This document shows positions 1 through 12,780 of a stretch of DNA of 64,000 nt, in pieces (position 1 is the first letter of the stretch; each line of letters begins with the position of its first letter). Source of the stretch: Girardinichthys multiradiatus (taxonomy: Eukaryota > Chordata > Actinopteri > Cyprinodontiformes > Goodeidae); contig NC_061813.1 in the NCBI RefSeq assembly GCF_021462225.1, positions 18,562,442 to 18,626,441 of the forward strand, read 5' to 3'. Position numbers and translations under genes: made by a program. Under the pieces are notes generated by a model. It did no database searches, was not told where the DNA came from, and worked only from the letters and a program-made list of their open reading frames with translations.

Positions 1-540
1 TCCCCTCAAAATAACTCAACACAGCCATTCATGTCTAAACCACTGGGAACAAAAGTGAGTACAACTCCAAAGGAAACTGCCTAAATTGTGCCCAAACTGT
101 CAATATTTTGTGTGGCCACCATTATTTTCCAGCGCTGCCTTAACTCTCCTGGGCATGGAGTTTACTAGAGCTTCACAGGTTGCCTCTGAAATCGTTTTCC
201 ACTCCTCCAAGACCACATCATGGACGTAGTGGGTGTTAGAGACCTCATACTCTTCCACCTTCCGTTTGAGGATGCCCCACAGATGCTCAGTAGGGTTTAG
301 GTCTGGAGACATGCTTGGCCAGTCAAGCACCTTTACCTTCAGTTTTTTTTTTTTTTATCAAGTCAGTGGTCGTCTTGGAGGTGTGTTTGGGGTCATTATC
401 ATTTTGGAATACTGCCCTGTGGCCCAGTTTCCAAAGCCAGGGTATCATGGTCTGCTTCAGAATGTCCCAGTACATATTGGCATTCATGGTTCCCTCAATG
501 AACTGTAGCTCCCCACAGCCGGCAGAACTCATAAAGGAGA
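1..540 (-). mobile_element. Tc1-like transposon relic, cut by window edge
   Basis: This is the 3' half of a Tc1-like transposase on the minus strand plus part of its terminal region. Reading 330 to 100 gives the catalytic-domain end, with the block SPDLNPTEHLW (third catalytic residue E) and the C-terminus NNGGHTKY. Reading from about 540 to 357 gives the preceding part, with FQNDNDPKHTSK (second catalytic D). The two parts are in different frames, separated by a run of T at about 343-356, so the gene is broken. The N-terminal DNA-binding half and first catalytic D are missing: similarity stops near 540. Bases 1-90 look like the inner terminal region of this common fish family, so the outer end lies before base 1. 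The copy is dead. Confidence 0.88.
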
Positions 541-2540
541 ACATCATTTGGCCTACAATGGACAATGTGCCACAGGCTACCAGTAAGTGTAACAAGTGAA
601 TGGCTAAAACAATAAAGCTTTGGAATGGCACAGTGAAAATCCAGCTTTTAATCTCATCGTTATGCTGTGATCTGACTTTGAACAGGTTTTCCATACATAA
701 AAATCCACTAATGTGATTGAACTAAGGACTGTGCCAACATTCCTTTGCAGCAGTGTAAAAGCCTTGTTGCCAGGTACTTGCTGCTAAGAGTGGCACAACA
801 AGTTAGGTTTCTGAGGCAACTCGATTTTTACAGGTTGGTTTTGTAGTTTTTATTCCCTTAGATCACCATTTGCATTAGGTATTTACTCATGTTATCTTTA
901 TCTGATATTAATTTGTGTTTGATTATCTTAAGCATTTAAATAGGCCAAAAGTAAAAATCATAAGAAATCCGTAAGGAGGTTGATATGTTTTTTAACAGAA
1001 TATCAACAATACTTACCTTTTAGATTTTCTGTTCTAATTTACTTCTCTGACACCTACTGATCTCAAGAAATACACTTAAATGCAAAATAATATGTAAAAC
1101 TTAGTGAAGGGACAATTTTCTCATATCTTAGAGTAATTGTTTTCACCCAGTTGTTTATTTTGGTTCCCAAAATAAAGCTGTTTAAGGAAACATTGCCATG
1201 TGTCACTGCTACTGCTCCATCTTGTTAGCCTATTATTCTCCATTTTCACCCATTTTAAATGATGCTCTCACAGTCTTTTTTATATTACTTTGTATATTTT
1301 CAGAGTCTACATTGGTAAACAAATACAAACAAATGGACTGCCTCACAGTCTATTAGGATAGTCAGGGGACAATAGTGTGTTTCTGCTCTGATGTCCGTAA
1401 TGTGAAATCCAATCAAATGAGGAGCATTTAGAGGTACTTATGGACCGTTCCACCATGAAAACGATGCAGTGAGCTCTGAAATAAGAGCTTGGCTAACGTC
1501 TGATTGAATCGTAGTGTTTGGTCTTGTTGATGCACAAAAGGGCTAAACTCTAATGGACACTAAACAGAGTTTGTTTTGCGGTCATAATGTCATCAAACCC
1601 AAGGCTTGTATTCTCTGTTTTAGACTACCACAATTAGCCTGTCCCCTGTTTGTCATCCACGGACAGAGTGAAACAGTTTTAAAATATCTTCTGCATACAA
1701 TCCCAACTTATTTGTTGCAGACAGAAAAAAATGGTAGTAAAAAATTGTAATAATTATACATTCCTGTATTAAAGACAATGCATTTTACTTTTAGGTCCCC
1801 AGTATATCAGGCGTCTATTCACAAGTGGATTGTTCGAGACATTTTGACCACAAACTGTGCATGCTAGCTAATATTTCATGCTGTAGTGTTAGGTAGATAT
1901 GTTGAGTCTATACTCTGCCAATACTGTGTTGTTTAATTTAGTAAATTGTGCTGAGATGATGTGTCAGATGAATATTAAGAGAGAAAAGTCTTGATCTTCA
2001 AAATGTTTATTGAAGAGTCTTATTTAATAAACAGTCTATTTGGATGTTCATTTAGTCTTTAAATAATATTTTCCTTGATTACCTAAAAAACATCAAAATG
2101 TCCTAAAAGTTCAATTTCCGAAAAACAAAAGCTGAGAATGTTAGGTTACCAAATACTTTATATTGGTTAATAATGGTCCTCTGCAGCCACACTGATATTA
2201 ACATTATGGGGAAAATCCAACCAGGTCCTGCTAATCAAATTCATTTGAATAACTGATTATTAGCAAGTTTGAGCACCACTGTGAAAGTTCAGGTTTTAGT
2301 AGTTTACTGATCTAGAGTAGCAGTTCCCAAGCCTTTTAGCTTTTAAACTTCATAATAACTCGAGACCCTAAATATTAGTTGGTTCAAAAATGTGAATGTT
2401 TATAAACAGCTTTCAGTCTTCAGGAATTTTGTTTTTTTCTATTGTCTGAAGAAGATACCAGGTTTTGTGTACGCTACACAGAACTGTGTAGACATTACAG
2501 TTTAGAAAATCACAAAGAGCAAGATCTTACTTGTAAGGAA
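541..2540. other. no gene recognised
   Basis: AT-rich sequence with scattered stops in all frames. I see no transposon end, SINE promoter or open frame with family-like content. The longest open frames are under 70 codons and look random. Confidence 0.5.
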
Positions 2541-3935
2541 TATGATTATTGATTAATTAATATTCATCAAGAATCATAATTTAAAATAATAATTTGAAAA
2601 ATATAAATTTCTTAACCAAAAATCATCACTTACGAATAGAAATCAGAGATATCCTCTGGTGTTGTGATTATGGGCTCAAAGCTCTTTAATAATTACAAAT
2701 TATTAACCAAAACCACAAACTGTCACTGTTTATTCAACCGCTTCACCAAAGGTGGGGGAACTTCAACCTTGTTTTGACAGATAAATCACTCTTGCACGAA
2801 ATAAACACAAACGCTTCTCTTAATTATATATATGAAGATTTATTGAAGCCAAATAATCCTGATATACCATTATTCTGGTCCAAAACCTTCACCTAACTAA
2901 CAAGCACCGTTCTACACAAAGGGAATAACAATGACTACCTAACAACAATAATAAAAGAAAAATACATATATGAATTTAGTGTCTATGAAGATCAAACCAG
3001 CAGTTTATGGACAAAATGTGTAATTTGGGTTAAATGGAAAGAAATCCTCCTGTCGTGTTGATGTCTCGATCGCAGCGATCAGCTGATGAAACGGTGGGGC
3101 CACGCCCCTTTAGCCACAACCAGCTGATCGCCCCTAATCTTGACAAAGGGTCATAAAACTCTTGAGGCGGGAACCCAGTGGAAAATTTCCAGTAATAAAA
3201 CTGGAACAAAGAGTGGTTGGGCGAGGCCCAGACCGCAGCTGCCTTGAATGAAAAACTTTTAAAAGTCCAACTTCTAACTCCTGGCTGATTTGGGATCAGC
3301 CGGACAAAACATTAACCACGCACGATTCAGCAACACTTGCGCAACAAATAAAAATACAGCTCAGCAAAACATAATTCAATCAGTATTGCATGCAACAAGT
3401 TAATACCTTAGATTAACTACAGGTGATCCTACATCACCTTAACTGCCTCAACCTGCCCGGATCTGCTCTCCACCGGTTGAGGATGGATCAGGTCTGAAGG
3501 AAAGGAGGGGGGGGGGGGGGGGGGATCACGCGTCCGTGATTGAATTAAAAAAAAAAAAACGGTAACTTATCATCCGTCCACGAGGGGAAAAGATGAAGAA
3601 CCTTTAGTCGACTGCATACACAAGGAGGAAACTCTTCTCCTTGGACATAGAACCTTTGTAAGTTTTTCACCTGCGCTGGTTGTGGCGTGGTCTTCAATCG
3701 GTAAATAAATCCTCTGATCTTCTCGTATCAGACAGATTTCCAGCTTTCAAGCTCTTCCGGGAATGGCCTTGTGGAGCAAAAGTTTGCCTGCGAGCTCTTG
3801 TCTCACCAGAAATGTGCCTCCTATACGCTGTCCTGCGACAGGCGGAAATGGCTCCGAGACTCTGCATCTCAGCCGGTTTATACTTCCAGTGACTTCAGAG
3901 CTGCGACGTCTGTTGAGCTGCGACCAAATGGATGG
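2541..3935 (-). repeat. LTR-like dispersed repeat, copy A
   Basis: First of three copies of one repeat (others at 15046-16330 and 27866-29338). It starts with gattattgattaattaat and ends near gtctgttgagctgcg. Copies A and C align along almost their whole length, for example at ctttcaagctcttccgggaa and at aatttgggttaaatgg. Read on the minus strand, the right end holds a TATA-like box (rc of tttatac at 3877-3883) and the left part holds AATAAA-type signals (rc of tttatt at 2840), the order expected of an LTR (promoter first, polyadenylation later). There is no coding content and no target duplication that I could find. Solo LTR of an endogenous retrovirus or retrotransposon is the favoured reading; a non-autonomous element is the alternative. 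Confidence 0.6.
3507..3524. repeat. G18 homopolymer inside repeat copy A
   Basis: An uninterrupted run of G, at the place where copy C (about 28928) has only a short G-rich stretch. It is a probable length-variable site. Confidence 0.9.
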
Positions 3936-4439
3936 CCCCAACATACTGACAAAAAACGGTGTGAAAACTGGGAAAACAGGCAAAAAAACGTATCAGCACA
4001 AACTCTTCATTTCAGTTTGAAAACACATTGGACATGAAATAGTGATCTGGACTTGTTTTGCAGCAGCAGGACCTGGGCAACTATCAGTCATTAGCCCCTT
4101 TCAGATCAGCATTCTTTAGAAACCAGAATGCTGGTTTCTCGCTCCTCCAATCTGTGTCAAGTATATCACTCACGTTGATCCGGTGAGATCATTAGCCCTG
4201 TGTGCTTTCAGAGCATGAAGCTGGGATTGCTAAAAAAAAAAGGGGGCATGGCGAACAACTTGCCACAATTACTTGAGCATTACGTGGGAAAACTGTGCAG
4301 AGGATTATCCCCTAATGTGGATGAGCTAAGTGTTGGGGTCTTCATGCAGGCTGTCAAAATGCATTCAAATTATCTTAAAACAAGCTAAATTCTTGTTAAA
4401 TGGTAACATAAACATTATTTCTATTATTTTCTTCTACTC
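3936..4439. other. no intact gene; small Tc1-like fragment at 4040-4090
   Basis: The words gatctggacttgttttgcag and caggacctgggcaac at about 4048-4082 match the part of several fish Tc1 transposases after the first catalytic residue, on the plus strand. Only some 50 bases are recognisable. The 62-codon open frame at 4200-4388 matches nothing I know. Confidence 0.35.
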
Positions 4440-4650
4440 ATACTGACCACCCAGAGCCCTTTACAGTAGAGCCACATTCACTTGTTGACACTCGCATTCA
4501 TACACCATTATACAGATTAGTAGGTAATTTAGGGTTAAGTGCCTTGCCCAGTTGCACATTGACTTGTAACAGGAGGAAGCTGGAATCAAACCCACAACTT
4601 TCTGATTGCAAAAGAGCTGCTCTACCCAATAAGCCACAGTCGGCTGTTCT
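4440..4650 (-). repeat. tRNA-derived SINE
   Basis: On the minus strand, about 4643 to 4570 reads as a degenerate tRNA: an A box around TGGCTTATTGGGTAGAGC (rc of 4618-4635) followed at normal spacing by a B box around GTGGGTTTGATTCC (rc of about 4587-4600). These are the internal RNA polymerase III promoter elements. Downstream is the body, with ctgggcaaggcacttaaccc (rc of about 4533-4552) and an end near ctgtaaagggctctgggtgg (rc of 4447-4466), words common in fish SINEs. Several mismatches in the tRNA head indicate an old copy. It is not a functional tRNA: the body continues without a 3' tRNA end. Confidence 0.72.
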
Positions 4651-5902
4651 CCAGCATGTTATTATCATGTTATTATCTGCATCCAATTCTGCTGATTAAT
4701 TTATTTCTCAGATTAAAAAGACATTGGAGTATCATCAAGTCATTCTGCTCTCTTTGCTTACTCAGGGTTTGTTGAAATGGCTTTAACATAGCTTTGCATC
4801 AAATGACCATCGTAATCTCATCGTACCCTTACAGCTCATAATTATTTTGGTTTGTTTTTACCTCCCGGAGTGGATCAGGCTCGACTTCGACCTTCATTCC
4901 CCAGCAGGACCTTTCAAGTTGAAAGTGATGCTTAAAGATGGAGATTGCGGATTGGAATGATCGTCTGAAATGAGCTATTAAAAGGACAAGGAAGTCCTTC
5001 AAATATCAAATTAATCTAGAATTTAATCTAAGAGCTATTTCTAAGGACAGCAAAACCTCATCTGATAAGAATTTGATTCCTAACATAATAACACATCTAC
5101 AACAAAATGGTTAATGAAGAAAATAGTAAAATATACTGTAATGTTTCAGAGACATGAGTTCTTGACTTTAAATGAATTTTGTGGAAATACCCTCAACAAA
5201 CTGAAGAAAGTCACAAAGAGTGGGCTATAATTTGTCATCAACAATGGGAGATAATGATAAAGAAATATAAACGGTGATTACTTTAGGTTACAGGTGCTAT
5301 AGTAGGGTTTAGACGTATTTATCAAGTAAACCATGACACTCCAAAATCCAAATTCTTGATGTTCATCAGAATTAGTTTTACCCAATTCTAAAACTTAGTA
5401 AATATGTAGCTTTCATTATGACCATCAAACATAAAATCTTTTAAGTGAACTGGCTTATACTTAAATGCTTTTCAAAACTCATTTTGTCCACCTCAAGAGT
5501 TGATATACTGGTAATTAGCATTAATGTCTCCAATGTGATGAATCTCAGAATTATGTGGAATTGATAAAGTTAGTGTGACAAAGAAAAATAAAGAAAAATG
5601 ATTCCGTGACCTCATTGATGATAATGAGAAAATGTTTTTTCCTGTCTACTGGAGCCCATTTTATGCTTGGAGTCCCAAACCCAACTTTGCTGTCTAGGCT
5701 GTTATTAAAACAAAAATAATACAACATGAAGAGTCTGAAAGTTACACTGCCTAATGAAAACCTCTTGATCTTCAAAAGAGGAACTTTTCTGGAATCAATT
5801 AAGCGGCCCCATAGTCAGAATAACTACAACTGTTAGCTTTACAACCACATATGTGAGTGTATAACACACACTTTAATCTGTTTAAGTTGGAGCAATGACA
5901 AA
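4651..5902. other. no gene recognised
   Basis: AT-rich sequence without a recognisable repeat or open frame of interest. Confidence 0.5.
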
Positions 5903-5904
5903 TA

Positions 5905-7150
5905 CAGGGGTTGGACAATGAAACTGAAACACCTGTCATTTTAGTGTGGGAGGTTTCACGGCTAAATTGGACCAGCCTGGTAGACAGTCTTCATTGATTG
6001 CACATTGCACCAGTAAGAGCAGAGTGTGAAGGTTCAATTAGCAGGGTAAGAGCACAGTTTTGCTAAAAATATTGAAATGCACACAACATTATGGGTGACA
6101 TACCAGAGTTCAAAAGAGGACAAATTGTTGGTGCACGTCTTGCTGGTGCATCTGTGACCAAGACAGCAAGTCTTTGTGATGTATCAAGAGCCACGGTATC
6201 CAGGGTAATGTCAGCATACCACCAAGAAAGACGAACCACATCCAACAGGATTAACTGTGGACGCAAGAGGAAGCTGTCTGAAAGGGATGTCCGGGTGCTA
6301 ACACGGATTGTATCCAAAAAACATAAAACCACGGCTACCCAAATCACGGCAGAATTAAATGTGCACCTCAACTCTCCTGTTTCCACCAGAACTGTTCGTT
6401 GGGAGCTCCACAGGGTCAATATACCTTTGGTCACTCATGCCAATGCCAAACGTTGCTTTCAATGGTGCAAGGAGTGCAAATCTTGGGCTGTGGACAAAGT
6501 GGAACATGTATTGTTCTCTGATGAGTCCATCTTTACTGTTTTCCCCACATCCGGGAGAGTTACGGTGTGGAGAAGCCCCAAAGAAGCGTACCACCCAGAC
6601 TGTTGCATGCCCAAAGTGAAGCATGGGGGTGGATCAGTGATGGTTTGGGCTGCCATATCATGGCATTCCCTTGGCCCAATACTTGTGCTAGATGGGCGCG
6701 TCACTGCCAAGGACTACCGAACCATTCTTGAGGACCATGTGCATCCAATGGTTCAAACATTGTATCCTGAAGGCGGTGCCGTGTATCAGGATGACAATGC
6801 ACCAATACACACAGCAAGACTGGTGAAAGATTGATTTGATGAACATGAAAGTGAAGTTGAACATCTCCCATGGCCTGCACAGTCACCAGATCTAAATATT
6901 ATTGAGCCACTTTGGGGTGTTTTGGAGGAGCGAGTCAGGAAACGTTTTCCTCCACCAGTAACACGTAGTGACCTGGCCACTATCCTGCAAGAAGAATGGC
7001 TTAAAATCCCTCTGACCACTGTGCAGAACTTGTATATGTCATTCCCAAGATGAATTGACGCTGTATTGACCGCAAAAGGAGGTCCTACACCATACTAATA
7101 AATTATTGTGGTCTAAAACCAGGTGTTTCAGTTTCATTGTCCAACCCCTG
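5905..7150 (+). mobile_element. Tc1/mariner element, DD36E type, both ends present (copy 1)
   Basis: A complete 1,246-bp element flanked by TA on both sides (5903-5904 and 7151-7152), the standard target duplication of this superfamily. The ends are inverted: caggggttggacaatgaaac at the left, and its complement finishing in ttgtccaacccctg at the right; the similarity runs about 30 bases. One transposase gene fills the middle. A second, internally deleted copy with the same ends is at 59988-60939. The ends are well matched, so movement by a transposase supplied from elsewhere is conceivable. Confidence 0.95.
6091..7098 (+). pseudogene. Tc1-like transposase with two in-frame stop codons
   Basis: A cut-and-paste DNA transposase that would bind the inverted ends and insert at TA. 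One frame runs 335 codons without any frameshift but is interrupted by TGA at 6832-6834 (codon 248) and TGA at 7051-7053 (codon 321). Residues 1-50 form the first helix-turn-helix (GASVTKTASLCDVSRATVSRV), followed by a basic GRKRK hook near 57-61 and a second DNA-binding half. Catalytic residues are D144 (LFSDES), D235 (YQDDNAP) and E272 (SPDLNIIEPLW). The second D and the E are 36 residues apart, giving DD36E rather than the usual DD34E. The C-terminus GGPTPY is typical. The first stop corresponds to a Leu codon in the sister copy; the second stop is present in both copies. Confidence 0.93.
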
Positions 7151-9772
7151 TATATTTGAAGCCATTTCCTCAGCCCTTTAGTTAGATTAATTGTAACGGT
7201 AATATTTATACACATTTTTGTGCGATAACAGATGAATAGCATAATAAATCTGGCTTACTTGTGCATAGCTCATTCACTGGCTTCAAACCTGACTGACCCT
7301 TAGTTGTAGTAATGGCTCTGCTCAAGTTAACGAGAAAATGTAGAAACTCAACTGAGCTCTGCATCAAAAACAGCCACTGAACTGTGTGACCTTTATCATT
7401 CTCGCTCCTCACGTCCCTGCCCCCTTTATGCCCTCACACAGACGCAAGTATTTACTTTTTGCTTATGTGGCAGCTGCACTGAGGTAGAGAAAGAGTGAGA
7501 ATGAAAAAAGCCAGAGCAGGGGAGGTCAAAGGGTTGTGATGGTTGACTATGCTAATGCTGTTGTTAATGACTTTGCTGTGAGTGATAATTGATCGCCTTC
7601 ATTACCATATTAACTTCGCTGCCCAGCCCAACTTTACCTCAAGCACCCACCCCCCCCCCCCACCTTTTTCTCTCTATGCAGTAATGAATGTCCCTGTTTG
7701 ATCTTTGGAATAATGAACTAATTAACTTAATTAAAATCAATAGAGGTGCCAATACCACACTGGACATTTCAGGGACATCATCTTTTTCTGCAAGAAAATG
7801 AATTTTCCGAAAGTGGAGGTAAAAAAGAGGAGCGATACATAAACACAAGGTTAAAAGGACTAGAGGAGCGGGATAAAGGAAGAGCAGTTTGTCAAAGTCA
7901 ACCAACAAGGAGATGGAAAAAAACAGGATAGTTTTTGGAAAAAGTAATTTGGACAGAGAATAGGAGAGCAGAGTTACAAGTTTTAAATGACAAAATGGAA
8001 ACATAAAATGGGTAAACTAGAGTGAGGACAAGAACGCATGAGAAAAATAGACAGAAAACATCAGAGGGATGGAGGGAGCCAAAGAGAGGGGAGACTACAC
8101 CAGAGAGAAAGAGGGCGAAAGAGGTTCCTAATGCTGATTTATGAGTGCCTGACGGTCGTTAGCTGCAATAAATGGCTTGTAGGAGTGGTTGCAGCATTAC
8201 TCCCTGTACAGGATACTAAGTGCATTGTAAGGTCAGCCATAAGGCCAAACTTACATATGTAAAGCCCTGCCCTTATAAACCTTTGCTAATGAATCTGCCA
8301 CAGGATGGAACTGTAACGAGTCCATCTGATATGCTGTGGCACCCTAAATCCATGTGGTAATTATTTTATTTCAGTTTCATTTTAAAAGCAGAACAAAAGT
8401 TTATTGGATAGAACTCATTTAGTCAATCCTTACAGCAAAGAGCAATTGCTGCAGTGTAGAACCAGAACAACTAGGTTGACTGATTAGTGAATCAATGAAA
8501 AAGTAACCAGTTACCATATCATATCATAAAGAAGTAATCACTTAAAGCAAATGTACAGAAGATGTATCAAGTAATAATAATAATAATATTGTAGTTTTTG
8601 CCAAATTACAGACCTCTGAATTTATTTGGTTTATTTGGTATTTGGTAATTAGTACGTAGGATGATATATCAATTTTTTCTAGATAAGATATTGGCCAGTA
8701 AGCTCAAAATATATGTATAGTTAAACACAAAATATATACACATATTAAACGTATGTAAGTATATGTAGGGTTTTAAGTATAGATTTTTTCAGTACATATG
8801 TTCCATTATTGTATCTTCTCAGCAACCTATGGCTGAAGTAATGCAGCAGATGTGTTTTTTTTCCTTCAGGGTATCCACATTGTTGCATCACTTTACATTT
8901 GAAACAAGCTCGTTTTATTCTACCTACGCTTTCAGTAAACTGTAAGCACGACAAACTTACCATAGAACAGGACTTTTGTGAGCTCCTTCCATTCACCATT
9001 ACTGTAAGATGAATTAACTGTTTATTTTATTTGTCACAATCTGTTGTGATCTGTTGCCACAGAACACACATATTCCTGCTTTAGTCTTCCTCTGTTACTT
9101 TCAGTTGACCGAGCTCCAAATACAAGGATTGGAGGGGAGTGAACAAAGGCAATGATTGCTTAAAGGGATTGCTATATTTATTATATAAAAATAAACAAAA
9201 AACAGACTGAGGGTGATAGGGAGTGTACAGAGGAGGGTCAGGTTATGGGCAAATGATTTTGATGAAACTTGATGCAATTTTAAAGAGGTTGAAACAAACA
9301 CAAATATAGATTGCATGAGGTCCAGGCTCTTAGCATATTGGGAGCCTCTAGTGTTATTAATAAAAAAAGTGATTTACTTTCTGTCTAGCTATCTCAACAT
9401 GTCAACTCAGGTGTTGAAACCTTGTCTGCAACGTGGCAGAATATGCTGGAGATAAGACAGACACATATAAAAACAGCCTTAGAACAAATAAAATCTCTTG
9501 AAAAGTAAATAAAACAAAGAGAGAAATACTAAAGGAAGTGCTTTTCCAAAACAAAAATCTTGTTGTTGTTGTTAATTGCATAAGTTTAATATTATTTATT
9601 TTTATTAGTAATCATCATCTAACTGTAAAATGTTCTGTTTCTCTTTTTGCTTAGTTTTAGTTTAAAAGCATTTATTTTATTATATTAGATCTTCATTTCT
9701 ATATTTAACATTCTGAAATTCAGGGACTACAAAATTTTGGTGCCTCTTTTGATTTTAACAGTTTTTAAGCTT

Positions 9773-9803
<31 letters not shown>

Positions 9804-11849
9804 TTGCATACATACTTTTCTTATTTATAGCGTTATATTTTACTCTTTTTGTGACAAATGTGCTGGTCTAGATCTTTGTTTAAAATTTTTGTAACCCCCT
9901 ACCTAAAGTCTATCTTTTAGTTAAGATGCACAATATCTGAAGTACCAAGATTTATTTTATTTTACAGAGAAAATAATGTTGTGATGCTTACATTGGTTTA
10001 TCTCGGCAACTTGTGTCTGTGGTGCCCCTATTGTTTATCGATGAAGTCCACTACTTATTAAATGTTTTATTTTATATCATGGTCATATCATGGTATATCA
10101 TATAGTATTCACTATACCTTTCTAATGAATTACAGAGAAGAGAGCAGTGGTGGTCAGTTTCTCACAATGATCATATCAACCCCAATCATCTGTGTCTACA
10201 CAAAGAAAAAAGAAAAACAACCCAAAACTTTGGTTAAAATTCAGATCCATTAACTAATTTGTTACACCATTTCATACCCAAGCATTGCCTATTATAATTT
10301 CATACCAAGGTACTAAATTATCAAATATCGTTTTTTATGCGCAGTCATGGTGTATTTTTTACCACAAAAATGTAGAGATAAATTATCTTAAACATTTGGA
10401 TGTCATGTATAATTGTGTCATGAATAACTTAGGCTTTAGATCATACATTTAATATTATAAGAGATTATGGTTACTTAGTAAACTGAAAAGCAGATATATA
10501 CCAACTGCCTGTTGGTATATGATATCTTTTGGAGTAACATGACCTACCAGCCTTACAGTAGACTATGAGTAGATCATACTAAATTGCTTTCAATAATCTG
10601 GTTTTAAGCTGGTATGAACTGTCCTCACTGTGGGCTGAAACTGATGCATGGCTGGTATAGAACATTATGTGGCAGGTATTTGTTTCTGGCCAATAGTTGG
10701 GTTTAAAAAAAAAATGCAAAATTGCAAAAGTCAAAATAGTGACGTGACAAAATTCCCACGACCTTACTCAGATGATTAACTGAAATTGCTATTGTGGTTC
10801 CTTTGATGCAATTTGTCTTCTTCCCAGTTATTGTTGTGTACAAACAGAATTTTTATTTCCAACCAACAAACAGAACAGCTCAGTTGGTCAAAATTGTTCT
10901 AGAACTAAATTACTTAGTTCACTGTAGTCCATTATCCCACTATCTAAATTATTTCCTGTTATAAATAAAACAGAGACAGACATACAACTAAGCACTCCTG
11001 CTAACATATGAACTTACTATAGTCACAACCCTTCCAGTGCTTATTATCATCGATTGCAGGCCTTTTCATAAAACTGAGACCACTGGTGACACATACAGTC
11101 ACACACACACACACACACACAGATCTCTAATGAGACCTTATTCCGGACACCCAAGCTAGCTGCCTGTAAATTACAGCCGCCACTCTGCAATACATGCTTA
11201 ATCAGCTAATGTTGTTTTATTCCTTATTATTAATTTGTTCCTGTTTCTGATTTATCTAAAGCTCTTTGCATCACACCAATATTTTGCACCTTTTACAGTT
11301 CATAGAGGCAGAGCACAAGGGAGAACCATGGGCTTATTCATTTACTTAAGGGATTGCATCTGTAATGAATTGACTGGCTGTTTAGGCATACATAACACAG
11401 ACTACTACTCACCTTAATAATGTAAGCAGGTCGTAACTCCTGCTAACCCAAGGGTATATAAGACATGCATACACACTCACATGCAGCTACACTACTAAAC
11501 ACACACATAGTCTACCTATATCAACCACTGACCTCTACAATTGCCAGGTCCTCTTATTGTCACACTGCAGCTGCAATGGAATATGAATGTTTTATGAAGG
11601 GGATAGGAAATGCTGTTTCCTGTTTTTTTTGTCCATCTTTTCATCCAAGATGGAATTTCTTTTTGTGTTTGTTTGTGTTTATCTTACTTGGAACCTGTCA
11701 ATTATCAAAAGCATTCTGGACGAGAACCCGAAACATTAATTATTATCTGGAAGAAAAAAACAAAACAGCCTTTTAGGTGTGAACTACAACATTATTGAGA
11801 TAACTTACAGTTTAAAGGCGAAGATATGTCTTACAGATGTGTCTTACAA
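7151..11849. other. no gene recognised; simple repeats and possible regulatory DNA
   Basis: Mostly AT-rich sequence. It holds a C-run at about 7651-7661, a (TA)n tract at 9772-9803, an (AC)10 at 11101-11121 and a small perfect hairpin at 10496-10520. Around 7540-7640 the sequence is balanced in composition, with several ATTA/TAAT cores, as in conserved regulatory elements. The open frames at 7639-8262 have no domain content. Confidence 0.4.
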
Positions 11850-12780
11850 AGGTTTGGGTTCCACTTGACCACATTTTTGTTACAACCACAAACCTTAGTG
11901 TACCTTTTGGGGATTTTATGCAATAGACCTAAAAAATAATGGCAAAAAGGAAAAATAATACATAGTTTTCCAAAGTTTTTTGAAAAGAAAAATCGTAAGT
12001 GGGGGGTGCATTTGTATTCAACCCGCTTAGAGAATTCTAGTGAACAAACAGCATAATCAAGATAGAGGAACACAATCAGACAGCTCAGGGATAAAGCTGC
12101 AGAGAACCTTAAAACAGGGTAAGCTTATAAAAGAATTTCCCTAACTTTGAACATCTCACATAGCGCTGTTCAATCCACTATCTGAAAACAAAAAAATGAC
12201 ATGACTTCAAATTTACAAAGACAGGGACACCTAGCGTAACTGACAAGCCAGACAAACAGAGCATTAATTGCAGAAGCAAACAAGAGGACCATGCTAACTC
12301 TGTCAGAGCTGCGAACATCGAGAGCTCAGGTGGGAGATTATGTCAACAGGACAACCATTAATCATGCTCTCTATACATCTTATAGAAGGCTGGTTAGTAG
12401 AAGGTTTACTAATGAAAGGAACCCACAAAATGTCATCCATGTAGTTTGCCACAAGCCTTACCGTGGGTACACCAAACATGTCCAAGAAGTGCTTTTGCGA
12501 GATATGACTAAAAATAAACTGTTTGGGCTATATGCAAAACTATGTAGTGGAAAAATAACACTTCTCTTTCTTCTGAGCATACCATCTTCATAGTAACAGG
12601 TGGTGATGGCACTATCCTCTTCTGGGAAAGAGGATTGGGCAGCTGGTCAGATTTGATGGGAAGATGGAGGGAGCTGATGACTGAAAAAAAAAAACTGTTA
12701 GAGGCTGTGAAAGACTTTAGACTAAGGTGGAGGTTCAACTTCCATGAGGACAGTGACCACAGACATTTAACCAAATGTTG
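11850..12780 (+). mobile_element. decayed Tc1-like transposon, 5' two thirds
   Basis: Starts with a degraded terminal region (about 11855-12035: words such as ttgttacaaccacaaacctt and gcatttgtattcaaccc), then a transposase relic on the plus strand. Recognisable stretches are aaagctgcagagaaccttaa (about 12092), ctttgaacatctcaca (about 12146), ctgacaagccagacaaacagagcatta (about 12240), and gctggtcagatttgatgggaagatgg (about 12641), ending near the second catalytic D region at about 12770. No frame stays open, and the 3' end and right terminus are absent. The family is the one whose ends read cagtgccttgcaaa, also seen at 36326-37179. Confidence 0.82.

Noticed and set aside
3680..4037. Overlapping 70-88-codon frames, plus a minus-strand frame
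   Set aside because: They lie in the right end of the LTR-like repeat; the equivalent frames are not maintained in copy C.
4580..4645. Possible genuine tRNA gene on the minus strand
   Set aside because: A and B boxes are degenerate and the sequence continues into a SINE body, so it is a SINE head.
6063..6710. Minus-strand open frames across the DD36E element
   Set aside because: Shadows of the transposase frame on the plus strand.
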